From contig NC_092577.1 in the NCBI RefSeq assembly GCF_037975245.1, positions 9,957,013 through 10,021,012 of the forward strand: a stretch of 64,000 nucleotides of DNA, in the 5' to 3' direction. The notes beneath the pieces were generated by a model, which did no database searches, had not been told where the DNA came from, and saw only the letters and a list, made by a program, of their open reading frames with translations. This stretch comes from Apostichopus japonicus. Taxonomy: Eukaryota; Echinodermata; Holothuroidea; Aspidochirotida; Stichopodidae. The translations under genes and the position numbers were made by a program. Each line of letters starts with the position of its first letter. Positions within the stretch are counted from its first letter, which is position 1. Below, one piece after another: positions 1 through 12,150 of the stretch.

Positions 1-425
1 GAAACTACTTGAGACAAATTCAATCCCAAATATATAGTAATACATATCTGTATAGGACTCTACACAACTGTCAAGAGAATTGCTGAAACGTGTGCAGGCT
101 CAGGGTTTTTTTTTAAGGCATTTTTCGAATGTCTAGGTCTGCTTAAACGTACAGTATAGAACACTTCAAGTATTTTTTTGCAATGAATAGTCATCTTGTT
201 ACTGTAACACAGTAATGCAAGCCAAACTATTAAGCTTAGTAAGATAACTCACAGAAAGGGCATTCATGAACACGTCATTTCCTGGTTTTAGTGAAAACGT
301 TTACAATGTACCCTGTTCAGAATTAACACGGTCAATGCTTGTTAGCTAGGTTAGTAAGTTATTGCATCATCACTGTAAATAATGGACAGTACCAGTTAAA
401 TGCTGTGTTAGTTAAATGAACTTAC
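1..425 (-). other. Tribbles intron (5' part)
   Basis: This is the start of the intron that follows the Tribbles coding exon. The donor GTAAG is at 425-421 on the minus strand. No second exon with pseudokinase motifs is visible before the window edge, so the kinase-like domain lies outside. The only notable motif is TGATGCAAT on the minus strand at 369-361. Confidence 0.6.
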
Positions 426-710
426 CTTTACTGTGAATTTCTCCTCCGATACAGAATCCCAGGCCTTGAAGGTGCTACAGTCAATCTGGTCCGAAATAAC
501 ATATTTTCCTATCTTTTTTAGTGGTTCATTTCCCTTAAGAGACAATGGTATAAAGTTAGGTGGAGTCGGCGCTGATAAATGAGGGCTGATACTCCCACTA
601 AAAAAAGAATTGTTCACACTCTGGGGTGTGTCTTGCGATGAGAGTTCATCCTTACTACGGCCATGGTGATGACCAATAGGGATGGGAACAGATTGTCTAC
701 GAATGCTCAT
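426..710 (-). CDS. TRIB2: Tribbles pseudokinase, first coding exon (partial gene)
   Basis: The exon encodes 95 residues and starts at an ATG at 710-708. The start (MSIRRQSVPIPI), a Ser/Pro-rich stretch (SISPHLSAPTPP, about residues 40-51) and the opening of the pseudokinase domain (IGKYVISDQI, about 67-76) line up with the start of vertebrate TRIB2. The exon ends inside the glycine-loop/VAIK region (FTVKV) at a good GTAAG donor. Tribbles proteins are pseudokinase scaffolds that bring COP1 and MEK1 to substrates such as C/EBP; the COP1 and MEK sites are C-terminal and lie outside the window. The ATG is directly preceded by TTTTTAG, which looks like a splice acceptor, so a separate 5'UTR exon upstream is likely. 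An invertebrate usually has one Tribbles, so the symbol marks the closest match, not strict orthology. Confidence 0.8.
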
Positions 711-1409
711 CTAAAAATATATAATTTCCTTACTTTTGCAAACCTGCTTTCTTCCAATTCAGGCCTACAAAGAAAAATCAACAGAGAAATTTACTTTTCT
801 CTAAAACTCAAAATAAATGTACAGTTATTTCCTGAGAGATAGTACTAACAATGTTAATAATGAAGAGCTTTACTTTTCGAATTTGCTGTTTACTGCTAAA
901 AGTAAAACTGAGAGAAACATGAACAAAGGGGCGCGCGCGTTATACTTTTTTTAAATGATATTTTTGGGCCAGGGTTGCTAAGGGTGGCTGACGATGTGAA
1001 AGAAATGGAACCAATTGTATAGAAGGAATACTGAAAAAGTCAAAGTATTTATCCATGAAAACGTGAGTTCTTAATATCAACACAAATATTGAGCTTTCCA
1101 GCATGAAGATATTCCGAACCTGTTAATTTTTGGAGGAGATGAGAGCATTTGACCGTGTATTGAGCCAGTCCTGTGTGGCGGTGTAGGGGGTCTCTCCCCG
1201 CTACAACAAGTGTAAAAAAGCCATGCTTGGCACTGTTTTCGTAGGGAGTATAAACTACGAAGTTATTGCACGAATAAGACACATATCGATGATCCAGCCA
1301 TCTTCGGTGTCAAGAAAAATTGGCGAAAGATTTTGCAATACAAAGCGGTATTGTGGTAACGTGGAAACCTCCAACTTGAGCCAACAAATTGCAATGCAGT
1401 TGCACGATG

Positions 1410-1417
1410 TGACGTCA
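1410..1417. promoter_or_regulatory. Palindromic CRE (TGACGTCA)
   Basis: An exact 8-bp cAMP response element, the site bound by CREB/ATF dimers, about 700 bp upstream of the Tribbles start codon. It lies 7 bp from a CEBP-ATF composite motif in a locally GC-rich stretch. Function is inferred from motif and position. Confidence 0.4.
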
Positions 1418-1424
1418 CTAACTG

Positions 1425-1433
1425 TGATGCAAT
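1425..1433 (+). promoter_or_regulatory. CEBP-ATF composite motif (TGATGCAAT)
   Basis: Exact match to the CARE/amino-acid-response consensus TGATGNAAN bound by ATF4-CEBP heterodimers. Exact copies also occur at 369-361 (minus, in the intron) and 2152-2160 (plus). Vertebrate TRIB3 is an ATF4/CHOP target through such sites. Confidence 0.4.
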
Positions 1434-2151
1434 TTCTCCAGTCCAAGTCCGATGGCTCGGAAATTCCAATTTCTGCTTTTATTTTGTCTCCTTCTGTTGA
1501 TGCCTTCCCAAATGAGATGCAGAATTATCTGGTATCTCAATATTTCCTTCGGGTTTCTAACTGCCGACTTGCTAACAGAACTGTGGAACCGGCAACGTTC
1601 TTCTAGCCGATCCCAGCCTAAAGGGTTGGGAGAGATTTTGTTCCTGTACTGACAGCCATGTTGGCAGAAAAGAAATGAACGCAATGTATGTCTAACGTAC
1701 CACGCACCGTACCTAGTACTTCTACGCGTACTAGTATACCTTACGTATACAAGTAAATGGCAAACAAGTACGTGTAATATATGTGCATATAGTATACGTG
1801 TAATAGATGTATGCAGTCGATTTCGGTGCATAAAGAGCCCCGGATGTATTATGTGCAGCTCAGACATATTGCTCCACCAAGCATTCATTCAACACATCGT
1901 AAATTACCCGTCGGTTATAATTTATAATAAATTTGGACAGAATGTTAGGAATGAGCACGAATTTAATCATATTTTCCATTTAAATATGTATAATTTTGCA
2001 TCTTTTTCAGTTTGGTTCTCTCTCTATCCCAGACAGAGGGGTGAGATAAGTCGAATAACGCCAAAAAGTAGCTCCTTTCGTGGATTATTTTACTACGCAT
2101 AAACGAACTACTTTCAGAGTGTAGGTGTGTGATTGCGAAATTTCTGGATCA

Positions 2152-2160
2152 TGATGCAAT
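2152..2160 (+). promoter_or_regulatory. CEBP-ATF composite motif (TGATGCAAT)
   Basis: Third exact copy of TGATGCAAT within 1.8 kb around the 5' end of Tribbles. Motif match only. Confidence 0.3.
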
Positions 2161-2861
2161 ATCTAAACCAAGCTCTCTACAATAAACCCAAAACGGAAGT
2201 GATGCTTCCAATTATGGCAATTGGATGACTCAGTTTTGTCTACGTATCAGTTCTTTGAAATGTTTTAACCAATCACCGCATTCCACTTAAACTTGGCATG
2301 TAAACGGAACTATTAGCGAGAAACAAACCGAAAAAAATCTTGCGAGTACTGTCGTAATATGAATACGTCTGATATAACAGATCCAAGAAGGCTTAACTTG
2401 ACTTTTCAAGAGTTGAATGAAATGCTGAGTTTCCAATGATATCCATGATGAACTAACTAGTACATCAAGATCACATTTCTAGTCCACGACATTACGCCTT
2501 GGATATTCAGTGGTCTTTTGCTAAAAGTATCTATCATGTTGATTATAATAATTGACAAGGACACAACATCGGGGAATGGGATGGTTAATTTTCGAGGCCA
2601 AGGAAAAACTTGAGCAGGGGTTCACCCGTTATTGAAGATTCAGGTTTCCTTTTCAAAAGTTTCCTCCTTGTAATATAATGGCCTATAATTTCTGCCTGAA
2701 ATGTTGGAGATTAACATGTTAGCTAATCAAACATATATTTGTTCCCAACGAAGTAAACTAAGTGCTTATGACATGCCCGGCCCACCTGTTGTCTTGTTTC
2801 CTTTCAATATACTGGCTATTATGATTTATTATGCCCTGCAATGGGGGGGGGGGGGGGGTTA

Positions 2862-3287
2862 TGGCAAGCCATGTGGGACAAACACTGCATAATATATCAG
2901 CGTATTAATCGTAATTTATACGCGTATTATATACCCGTATATATTATTTGCCAATCATATGGCCCAAATATATCCGCGTATTAATTCGAATATATACACG
3001 TATTAATTCGAATATATACACGTATTAATTCGAATATATACACGTATTAAATAGAATACATATGGGGATTAAATCCAATATATGCACGGATTAATTAGAA
3101 TATACACAAAACACATTTCCGCTCTTGCTGTGTACATATACCAACGATACATGTTTTGGCGGGCTTGCGAGATCGCTTCATAAAGCAAAACTTTACACAT
3201 GTACAAAACATATTCGAATTAATACGCGTATATATTCGAATTAATACGCGGATATATTATGCGGTGTTTGTCCCACACGGCTTGCCA
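2862..3287. mobile_element. MITE with long terminal inverted repeats
   Basis: The left end (TGGCAAGCC, then GTGGGACAAACAC and TGCATAATATATC) is repeated in inverse at the right end (3239-3287) over about 50 bp. The inside holds four copies of a 21-22 bp AT-rich unit containing ATTCGAATATATACACG. Both ends are flanked by poly-G runs. There is no coding capacity; superfamily not assigned. Confidence 0.6.
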
Positions 3288-3909
3288 CAGGGGGTGGGGG
3301 GGGGGTTACTTTGGGGTAGGACAACCTTGGCGCCAACAATTTAGCCTAAATATTTTTCTGGAAATGACGGTATTATTGTCATGGTAAGTGTTACTGAGTT
3401 TCCGTCATATAACACACCTGTCTACATGTTATCTCATTTTTATATAAACGGGTTTGTGAGAGTAATGTACCCCCCAGTGTTGAACTTCAATCGAGTGCGA
3501 CACATCGACAGTTACCCGAGACTCAACGGTCCAATGGCTAATCCTTCAGTCAGTTCCGAAATAGCCCACTGATAAGATATATGGGGAGGGCGGGGGGGGG
3601 GGGAGTGTTGCGTTTGGCCCTGCCGTAACTGAGGTGATAGCAATGGGATGTATTTAAGAGCGGGCGACTATGTAACAAAGGGTGCAGAGGTGAGCTGGTG
3701 CTAGGCTGAAGGAGGGCAGATGCAGTTTTTTGTTGTGTCGACAGAAGAAGTCACTTTACATGGCTCGGTGGCCATTGGGGTGTTATTATTCACAACTATA
3801 ACATTGACGTTTGGGCAGTTCGCGACGCACTCACTCACTCACACACTTCCTCATATATCTGATGTGGCGGGTGAAGTACAATATCTCATCTCCCTACACT
3901 CTATATGTA

Positions 3910-4932
3910 CACTGGCGGATCCAAGGGGGGGGGGGGCCAAGGGGGGCCATGGCCCCCCAAAGGTGAGCCAAAAAGTGTTTCCGAACATCCGCTAAATCAT
4001 ATGATTGGAAATTAAAAAAATCGAGAGGAATAGCAGTGGTAGACTAGTCTAAACCTTTTCGTTTTCTGGTTTAAAATTAAATGCAGAGCTCCCAACTGAC
4101 CCGCAATTCGCGGGAATTAGACCCGCATTCTAACACCCAAACCCGCTGACCTGCACAAGCGTCCGAAAAAACCGCATTTTAATTGTCAAGTATACATAAA
4201 AAAATTGGCATCAATTTTTGACTTAGCAACCATCATTTCTTCAGCTTTTAGCGTAATAGAGTATAAAACCTCCTTTACAGCATCATTTGAACCTCAAATA
4301 AGCCTATATTTCTTTTCATTGTGGCGAGCAGCGAACATTTTCATGCCACGGGAAAGAATGAATTATCACCTACTATTCAATTTATTGATGTTACACACAA
4401 AAAATGCATATTTCTCAGAAAATTTTGGGTGACAAAAGCCTTTCTAAGTGCCACCATTTTACATGTAGGCATCACCAGGATTCCAAAAAAATCAAAAGGG
4501 GAGGGGGACACCCCCTCCCCTTATACCCCTCCCCCAGGACGGCGATTCGTGGCATGGACCAGCATTTGCCTTCTCAAGAGTTGGGAGCTATGTAAATGTA
4601 TGAGCATGAGGATTTACAGTTTAACACCATTTTGCAGTTACGGGCTGGTTGTAAGAAATTTATAACCTATGAGAAATAAAATTTCTTGAGAAAGATGATC
4701 CCAACTTTGTTTTATAGATATTTTAGAAAATTAAACCTGGGAAACATATTTTTTAGAAGTAAATTAACACCACCATTGTACACTTTTGTCGCACCAAATT
4801 GCATCTGAGGGCATTCAGCAATAGAAAATTTTCCAAAGGGGAGGGGGGCACCCCCTCCCCTTAGACCCCTCCCCCATATCACTCTAATGCCACTTTGGCC
4901 CCTCCCAAACAAAGGCCCTGTATCCGCCGGTG
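3910..4932. mobile_element. Non-autonomous hAT-type element, 8-bp TSD
   Basis: The element begins CACTGGCGGATCCA and ends with its imperfect inverse (TGTATCCGCCGGTG). It is flanked by perfect 8-bp duplications TATATGTA at 3902-3909 and 4933-4940. An 8-bp target duplication and a CA(C/G)NGGCG end are typical of hAT transposons. No transposase frame is seen. G-rich and C-rich blocks lie near both ends. Confidence 0.8.
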
Positions 4933-4940
4933 TATATGTA

Positions 4941-5747
4941 CAGATATAGGAGAGGATAACAATGCCATAGTTTTCGTCACGCCTGAAGAAAAACCACTTT
5001 TATTTTTATAGCCTTGGTAAAATGACGTCATCGGTACGACGGAAGTAAAAGTTCGTTTGTTATTGTTACAATTGTTTCATTTTACATCTAGATCTAGACC
5101 AGCTTATTTTCTTCGTGGAACTTGTTGTTTCACAACTGGTTTCGTTGTATCTTTAGTTATATTGGGGATGCGGCTGCATTGTTCCGTGTGAGAACTATTT
5201 GTAGGCTGAACGACAGTCACGTAGTGCGTTTGATTAATATGTACCTAAATATTCCATTTGGAATCGATATTCGTAGCATTTAAAAGATATATACGATAAG
5301 GGACATTTAGTATATAAAATTCTCACCCAATCGGTTAGTCAGTATCATATCAGCAAGTTTGCATAACAAAATGCAGCTTTTGATTAAATTTTCGTAGATC
5401 TTTTGATATGATTTGATAACAATTTATTTGAAAAGGTTCAATATAATCATGAAATATGTAAAAGGGATGATAAAGTCTCAAATGTCAACAACAAAATAAA
5501 AACTGCAAAAGAAACACATTGATAGCTCTTTCCGTTGGTGACATATACAACTTTGAAATGTATTCATTTTAATTACTAAAAAATATACATTGCACAATCA
5601 TTTCTTATTTTAATATAGCCTATATGGACAACATATCAACCTGTTTATACTTAATGTTTAATCATGTTTAAACTAAACTGAATGTATGTAATGAGGACTC
5701 ATAAAAATGAAACCTTTATTTAGTTCCATGTGATGAACATCTCACGT
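4941..5747. other. Intergenic, nothing recognised
   Basis: AT-rich unique-looking sequence between two hAT-type insertions. No gene, RNA or repeat is recognised. Confidence 0.4.
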
Positions 5748-5755
5748 GATGACAC

Positions 5756-6472
5756 CAGTGGCGTCGTCAGGGGGGCGACACCCGGGGGAGGGGGCGACAC
5801 CTGGGGAGGGGGAACGTGCCCTCCCTAAAACATCGTGCCCCCAGGTTCTCCCAGGTGCCCCCCAAATGCGAGTTGTAGTTTTAAAAAATACTCAAAACAA
5901 TTTTTTGTTTGTACAAAGGACGAAACGTATTATGGTCATCAGTTAAACTTCTTTCCACCGACCATCACAATAACCAGTTGTTTTCTCACTAACAAAGTCA
6001 CAGAGGCCCCGTCGTGAACCGCTAGTGCTTGAACTTCACTACTACCCTGCATGAATTTAAATTTAAATTTTCAACAGTCTTCTAGTCACGTTGTAAACTT
6101 TGCCCAGACTCTCTTGAGATGGAGGGGGCTGAAGAATGCTTCCGCCCCAACTTTTCCGGCGGAAAACATCTATTTGTTCTCTCATAATGGATAATCACCA
6201 GATAGCACCAACTTGCATCTTATGACCCTTAATTATTTAAAAACTTTATCAAAGCAAAAGGGTTAATTTCCATTTTTCCCCCGCCTCAATTAAAAACATA
6301 AATATCGGACAGATTAAGTTGCAAAATATGGCACCAGATTGCATCTAAGGACCTTAAGTGACCAAATCTTAAATCCCTCCCCCAGGACGGCATTCACAAA
6401 TAAATATTGTGCCCCCTTAAAAAGTGTTGTGCCCCCCCCCCCCAAGTTTGAAATAACTGGCGACGGCCACTG
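5756..6472. mobile_element. Non-autonomous hAT-type element, 8-bp TSD
   Basis: The ends are CAGTGGCGTCGTCAG and, in inverse, CAGTGGCCGTCGCCAG. The flanks are perfect 8-bp duplications GATGACAC at 5748-5755 and 6473-6480, so the insertion is intact at its borders. The inside has GC-rich subterminal blocks and no transposase frame. Confidence 0.8.
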
Positions 6473-6480
6473 GATGACAC

Positions 6481-7081
6481 AAGTTATACCAACATAAAAT
6501 AACATAAAATCCGGTAATATTCATATAATTGTAAGATCGCCCATTAGTGCCAATCTAAGAAATAAATATATGTTACAAAAACAACAATTTTTTTTTTAAA
6601 AGTTGAACATGAAAATATTTTTTTTAAACATCTTTAACATATTTAAAAAGAAAAAAAATGTCGTGATTGTTTTTGATCAATGGCAAATTAATTATTTCCA
6701 AGGTTTTAATATAGGCCTAATCATTTCAAATTTAATGAAAAACATAACCATCTGTTGGTGCAGGGAATTTATAGGGAGTAGTCCCTCATAAATGACAGCC
6801 TAATATTACGCAATGAATTGATTCCAGTAAAACAAATAAACGGTGAGTTGGATCAGGGACGTATAGCAAAAGGATCATGCATGGAGAGGGGGGTAGGGGG
6901 ATGGAGGGCGGGGGTGGGGTATGGGCGTGTAGGTCGCTGAATTCTAACTTTTAAGGGATTTCAGGAGGGCGGAGTATATCCCCCTTTTTTCATATAGCTT
7001 AATTAACAAAACTGATTGTAAAACAAAATACAATTTAGGAATGTTACCTAATTACAACAGGACATTCAATCAATGTCCATA
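6481..7081. other. Intergenic AT-rich stretch
   Basis: No gene is seen. A G-rich block at about 6876-6925 is preceded by CAGGGACGTATAGC (6855-6868), which looks like a hAT-type end, but I could not find a matching right end. Confidence 0.3.
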
Positions 7082-7215
7082 GCCTATAGTTGGTTATAGG
7101 GTATCCGCATATAAAGCGGGAGGCCCGGATTCGAATCCCGATGGGAGGCTGTCGTCTTTTGATTCCGAATTTATCTGTGGTAGTTTCTCATTAAACAAAA
7201 TATATATATATTTGA
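7082..7215 (+). mobile_element. tRNA-derived SINE (family B)
   Basis: Contains an A-box-like TAGTTGGTTATAGGG and a B-box GGATTCGAATCCC, followed by a short body ending in (TA)n. A related copy lies on the minus strand near 61030-61150, sharing ATAAAGCGGGAGGCC before the B-box. It does not fold into a clean tRNA, so it is a SINE head, not a tRNA gene. Confidence 0.5.
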
Positions 7216-7521
7216 CCCCCCCCCCTCCCTCTCTCTCGAAAGTGGAACAAAATTCGACTTATTGAGGGGCAAGAAAATAAGAAAAGTCCGACGGATTGTT
7301 GTAAGATATATAAACCAAAAGTTCATTTGCGACATTGCCCGGCATTTACTCATAGGATGCAGCCGAATGAGCAACCAGTGCATTCGAATGCAGAAAATGG
7401 GGTGGGACGACGAGGTGGGGATGGGGGAGGGTTTGGCGGTACAGAAGCATATACGCCTTCACCCATCATTCAAAATAAGGGGGAACAGGTTTCCCATTCC
7501 CTATCGATGTTCCTATACCCG

Positions 7522-7955
7522 CAGGGGCGTCGGAGCCGGTACGGCAGGTCCGGCGAACGCCGGACCAATACTCACGGCGCAAAAAGAGAAAAAAGAAAAA
7601 AGTAGGATTAAGAAAAAAAAATGGCAAAAATTAAAGAACCAAAATGAATCTGGGAGGTATATTTTGCAATAATTTTCAATAATGATGACGGCAAGTCGGC
7701 TAAATGTAACTACTCTGGCATGGCAGGGGTCTTGTTTTCAAGCTCGGGAAGTGCCATTTCCTGCAATCTGGGAGGCATTTTCAAAATTGTCTCCCCTACG
7801 CTACAACCATGGTGGCGCGTAGCGTAGTTTGACCTACCAAACGTCCCCCCGATAATTATGACAGATGGCCACACTCTGATCTGCCGCAGAGCCGTATATA
7901 GAGATATACGGCTCTGATCTGCCGTACCAATCCCAAATAGCTTCCGACGCCCCTG
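7522..7955. mobile_element. MITE of the 14482/48415 family
   Basis: Ends are CAGGGGCGTCGGAGCC and, in inverse, CAGGGGCGTCGGAAGC. The inside shares a core with the elements at 14482-14757 and 48415-48717: a GGGAAGTG..ATTTCC block, ATCTGGGAGGCATTTTC, CATGGTGGCGC and TATACGGCTCTG. A convincing target duplication was not found. Confidence 0.55.
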
Positions 7956-9690
7956 TACCGTCCTACCTGTACTATCCCGATATACATCACAGTTGACACA
8001 GTTGGTGATATTATACTACGCATACTTGCAAACGGTAAGGATTTTTTTTTTATCACGGATCGACCTTTTCGAAACGAGTTTAAAAGAAAGCCAACGGTTA
8101 ACCACGAGAAACATACCGACAAACAGAGAAACATATATATGTTGAAAATGATCGTTGCAAAAGCGTCTCGGTTTCTCTACCAGTACATGGAATGTCGCAA
8201 TTATAACCTGCTGTTTACCTTGATCACGTGTTCACGTGATCAGAAATGAGACTTGGAGATATTCCAATATGATAGATAGTTCAAAGTTTGCGGCTAGACT
8301 GGGTTGTATAGTAGGTAAACAGTTCTACTATTGCGACATAACTTGCAATGACTGAGACATATACGTTAACATATATATAAGGACTATATACCACAAATAT
8401 ACAGATATTTCTAGAGAGATCATAGTCCGTTTCCAGTTGCAATTATTTATTGTAAGTCAATGTAATTCACGCCAACCAAAAAAAACCCCCTAAAACGATA
8501 TCACAAAGAGAAGAAGGACTGAAGTTGGAAATTGGCACGTACGTAATGCTTGGGTTTCCACTCGGTCAACCTGTGTACAAGTGAATTCTTGTAAATGTGT
8601 GTGCTATATACTTATAGTAAGGAAATATCGTGACACTAACAAACTGTTAACATGTACCGCCTCCATGTTCGCAATGAACGGTGGTTTACTAGTCTGTCGG
8701 AATATTTTACGCGTCGAAATGGGAAGAAGAGGGGAAATAGGGAAGGAGGAAAGGGGCGGGAGGGGGTGGTCCAGTCGTTTTCTTTTCGTACTGAACTTGC
8801 ATGCATGTCACTGGCATTTGCTCATTAGTATTTTATAGAGGTTGTGTGTACCAAACGCTCGTTCTGCTGCCCAAGGTCGTGTTTCAACTTGAACCACGAC
8901 TTGTTGCGCCACCAATACACTTGGCCGCCCGTGCTGATCCGTCAACGCTGACGTCACACGGTAGGCCCAATATATATATAGGGCCAGTACCATAAACGCC
9001 ACTGACATAGGCTATATTGTTATGAAATAGAAAGAAAAAGAGAGGTTTCGTGTTATAAATTTAGTTCATTACAGCTTGACTTAGTCATTCAAGCTCGCTT
9101 TGAAATAATATAGAAACTAAATTGGTGAAAATTCTGAGAATTTTCGATTTTCTCTCTTTGCAAATTTCTTTCTAGTACGATTCACACCAATATGATCAAT
9201 AGCTGCAGTGTAGGCCTAAATACGGGCGGCGGAATGTTTGTAGATATATATCGAACGCTGAATTATTCATCAGTCCTTGAAAGCCTTATAATGAACCGTT
9301 ACCTTTTCACACAACTATAGTAGCCTACGTAGAAAATTATCAACAGTCATCTCTCACCAGTTCATCAGTTTTGCATTGTACGTCAAGGTGTAATGTTTAT
9401 GACCATGCACAAATGGCAATTACGTACTGAGGATTGCCTAATACTAACAACGTTAACAGCCATATACACGCGTATATTGCGCTGAAGGGCAATTCCAGGC
9501 TCTTTGTGGTTCATACTAGCATGGTAGTAATCCCCGTATTATGAGTATTTATTGTTTAACAGCTGCCGTCGTACCACCTTTGATAGTATTGTATATAGGT
9601 AAGATATGGCACGATAGTAGATCTAACAACAACATAGTCAATGATACCCATACATCGTGTATGGAGTAACAGAGCATAGATTGGCTCAAT
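7956..9690. other. Intergenic, no gene recognised
   Basis: Mixed AT-rich sequence with short chance frames (8581-8838, 8801-8995, 7856-8134) that have no domain and no splice logic. A GA-rich patch lies at about 8720-8770. Confidence 0.35.
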
Positions 9691-9691
9691 A

Positions 9692-9940
9692 CGTATGCAA
9701 ATGTATGTGTGTATGTAATATACATACATATGTATGTATATTAGATTCTCCGATCCTGCAAGCAGGAACTCGCGAAGAAGCCTCATTGGCTTATCAAAGC
9801 CGCAAGCTGACCGAAGTCAGTCTCTTAGATTCATATTTAACGTCCATGATTATGAATTGTTAATTGTCAACAACTCTGTAACTGGACGACATACATTAAT
9901 CTGGGAGTAAATCGAACCGGGGACCTTGAAATGAACTTGA
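9692..9940 (-). mobile_element. tRNA-derived SINE (family A), reverse copy
   Basis: Inverse copy of the SINE best seen at 35827. The body blocks (CCTGCTTGCAGGA palindrome, AGAGACTGACTTCGGTCAGC, CATGGACGTTAAATATGA, GTCGTCCAGTTACAGAGTTG) occur in the same order, and the (ACAT)n tail is at the left. The tRNA-like head is cut short near AACCGGGGACCTT. Confidence 0.65.
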
Positions 9941-10028
9941 AACTTGAAATGAACTTGAAACAACGCTACAGAAACGTAGGCATACTAAATGAATAGCTGC
10001 TCGCTAATAGTACTATACGGGGTATATG

Positions 10029-10681
10029 CAGTGACGTGTACAAGGGGGAGGAGAAATATCTCCCCCTCGTCCACCTATACGACCGTCAGTCGGGGAAATT
10101 TGGTATTCAGCCGGAAATGAATTGGACCACTTCTACGGGTGTATCCCCACCACCCTCCTGTTTCCCTCAACCCAACACAAAGTATTTATTAGCAAACCGT
10201 GAGTTGAGGGCTACTTATATATATATACACTTGATGTATACTCTACATATGCCATTTGATATTTCAAAGTTTTTTCAGGGCGGGATCCCCCCCCCCCCCC
10301 CCTTCCAGTAGGAGTTGGCTTCAATGACCCAAATACAGTCTCACTCCTTTATAAAATCCTTCATCCACCTTTGGCCCAACTTGGTCCACAGAAGTTCATC
10401 CGGGGGGGGGGGGGTATTGTTTAGATCTACTTATATAGACCTAAATTATAATCTAAATATGTCCCACAATTCACAATTGATGATGTTTAAACGTTTACAT
10501 TTTCTTTCTGGGCGAGGGCCCGCACTCCTCTAAATAAGATTCGGTTCCAACTAACCCCTGTACGTTCCCCTTCCTTTATCAACTCTTTCATTCGCCCCTC
10601 AGGCCCATTCCAAAAGAGTTCAGGCTCCTACCAAATGTTGAATTTACACCCCCATCTTTGATATCCTGTGCACGCCCACTG
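10029..10681. mobile_element. Probable hAT-type MITE
   Basis: The imperfect ends CAGTGACGTGTACAAGG and, in inverse, CAGTGGGCGTGCACAGG are flanked by GGTATATG (10021-10028) and GATATAGG (10682-10689), which match at 6 of 8 bases. It contains an 18-base C run and a G run. No transposase is seen. Confidence 0.5.
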
Positions 10682-10870
10682 GATATAGGGAAGTTGTTAT
10701 ATTTATTAGCTCGTGTGAGGTTTATCCAATTACGTGTGAAGACTTCGTGAGAGAGATGGAAAAATAAACCAGTGAAATAATCATGTACCGTATCTTTCCA
10801 CAGGGGAGGGGGAGGGGGAGGGGAGGAGCTGAAAATGATGATTTTCCTCTCCTTCTTTCTCACTTCTTCA

Positions 10871-11025
10871 CAGAATCATGGACGTTAAATATGAACGTAA
10901 GAGACTGACTTCGGTCAGCTTGCGGCTTTGATAAGCCAATGATGGCTTCTTCGCGAGTTCCTGCTTGCAGGAGGATCTAAAATGCATACACACATACATA
11001 CATACATACACGCATACATACAGAG
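10871..11025 (+). mobile_element. SINE family A, 5'-truncated copy
   Basis: Starts within the body (ATCATGGACGTTAAATATGA), runs through AGAGACTGACTTCGGTCAGC and the TTCCTGCTTGCAGGAGGATC block, and ends in a (CATA)n tail. The tRNA head is missing. Confidence 0.6.
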
Positions 11026-11679
11026 GAAAATATTATATGTACCAAAAACCTGCTTGAATTAGGAGCTAGATATTGGGATTGAGTTTTCAAGTAAAATGAT
11101 GGATTTTGTCACTGTAAGATAAATAAAGCTACATTTTCTGCGACTGAAGTATCCCTTAAATTTAATTATAGAAAGAGTCAGAAGAACAAGAAAAAACAAA
11201 GTCAGAAACAACAAACTATTTTCCAAATATTTTTTTTTTCATCTTCATATTTTAGTTTCGAATTCCATATTTTTTTCATAGCAAAAAATGACAAAAAAAT
11301 TAAAACTGACAAAAACCTGAAATAAAACAATGGATTTGAATCCTATTGTTATCTAGTCATCGTTTTCTAACATGATGCCCCGATGACATGATTGGGAATC
11401 AAATGTCCCACCATTTCACCATTATTAAAAAGAAGACATTGAAATTTCTAAGAAAAACACACAAACCCAACCAAAATACAAATATAAGTCAAAATTTATA
11501 TAATATTCATATTTACAAGTCTTTTTTATTACACTTTGTGGGTTTTATATTTATACGAACATAACATCACTTTCTGTTACAGTTTCAAACGAGGGAAATT
11601 GATCTTTTTTTATCCCCAGACTATTTTACATGCTCAACTAATGAATATTCATCAATATCATTTGGCCTCATGATTATAC

Positions 11680-12150
11680 ATAAACAGGGTGGGTGTAAAA
11701 CCTGCATGGTTCTACATGCAACCAACACTACACCATTTATAGAAAACTTCAGTCACTCCCTGAACCTTTTGAAAATGGCTAAAAATTAATGACAGAAACA
11801 CTGTTTCAGATAGATTTGATCATCATCCAACGAGATAACTAATGTACCGTTGATTATCATTTGGCTGTAAGATCCAATATAAAGTAGGGTGTAAAGTGCA
11901 TGGTGCTAAACACAACCAACACTACACCATTTATAGACAATTTCAGTCACTGGAAAATGGTAAAATTGACAAAAACAGTGTTTCAGATAGATTACCCAAG
12001 GAGATAACTAATGTACCATTGATTATCATTTGGCTGTAAGATCCTATATAAAGTAGGGTGTAAAGTGCATGGTGCTAAATGCAACCAACTCAACACCATC
12101 CATGGAAAATTTCAGAGTCATTGCTCCCTGAACCTTTGGATGAGATAGAT
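11680..12150. repeat. Tandem repeat, about 180-bp unit, nearly 3 copies
   Basis: Blocks such as GCAACCAACACTACACCATT, TGTTTCAGATAGATT, GAGATAACTAATGTACC and TTATCATTTGGCTGTAAGAT recur in the same order two to three times. Copies have diverged by substitutions and small deletions. Located between the two genes. Confidence 0.7.

Larger units (their letters stand above)
711..2840. other. Tribbles upstream flank
   Basis: This is the region 5' of the Tribbles coding exon. A more GC-rich island at about 1150-1660 carries a CRE and a CEBP-ATF composite motif. The 127-residue plus-strand open frame at 1223-1606 has no recognisable domain and is probably chance. The rest is AT-rich and I see no gene in it. 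Promoter location is inference. Confidence 0.45.

Noticed and set aside
1223-1606. 127-residue plus-strand open frame upstream of Tribbles
   Set aside because: No domain or family is recognisable, the composition looks like chance, and the overlapping minus-strand frames are equally long.
6855-6868. CAGGGACGTATAGC as a hAT-type left end
   Set aside because: No matching inverse end or target duplication was found within the next few kilobases.
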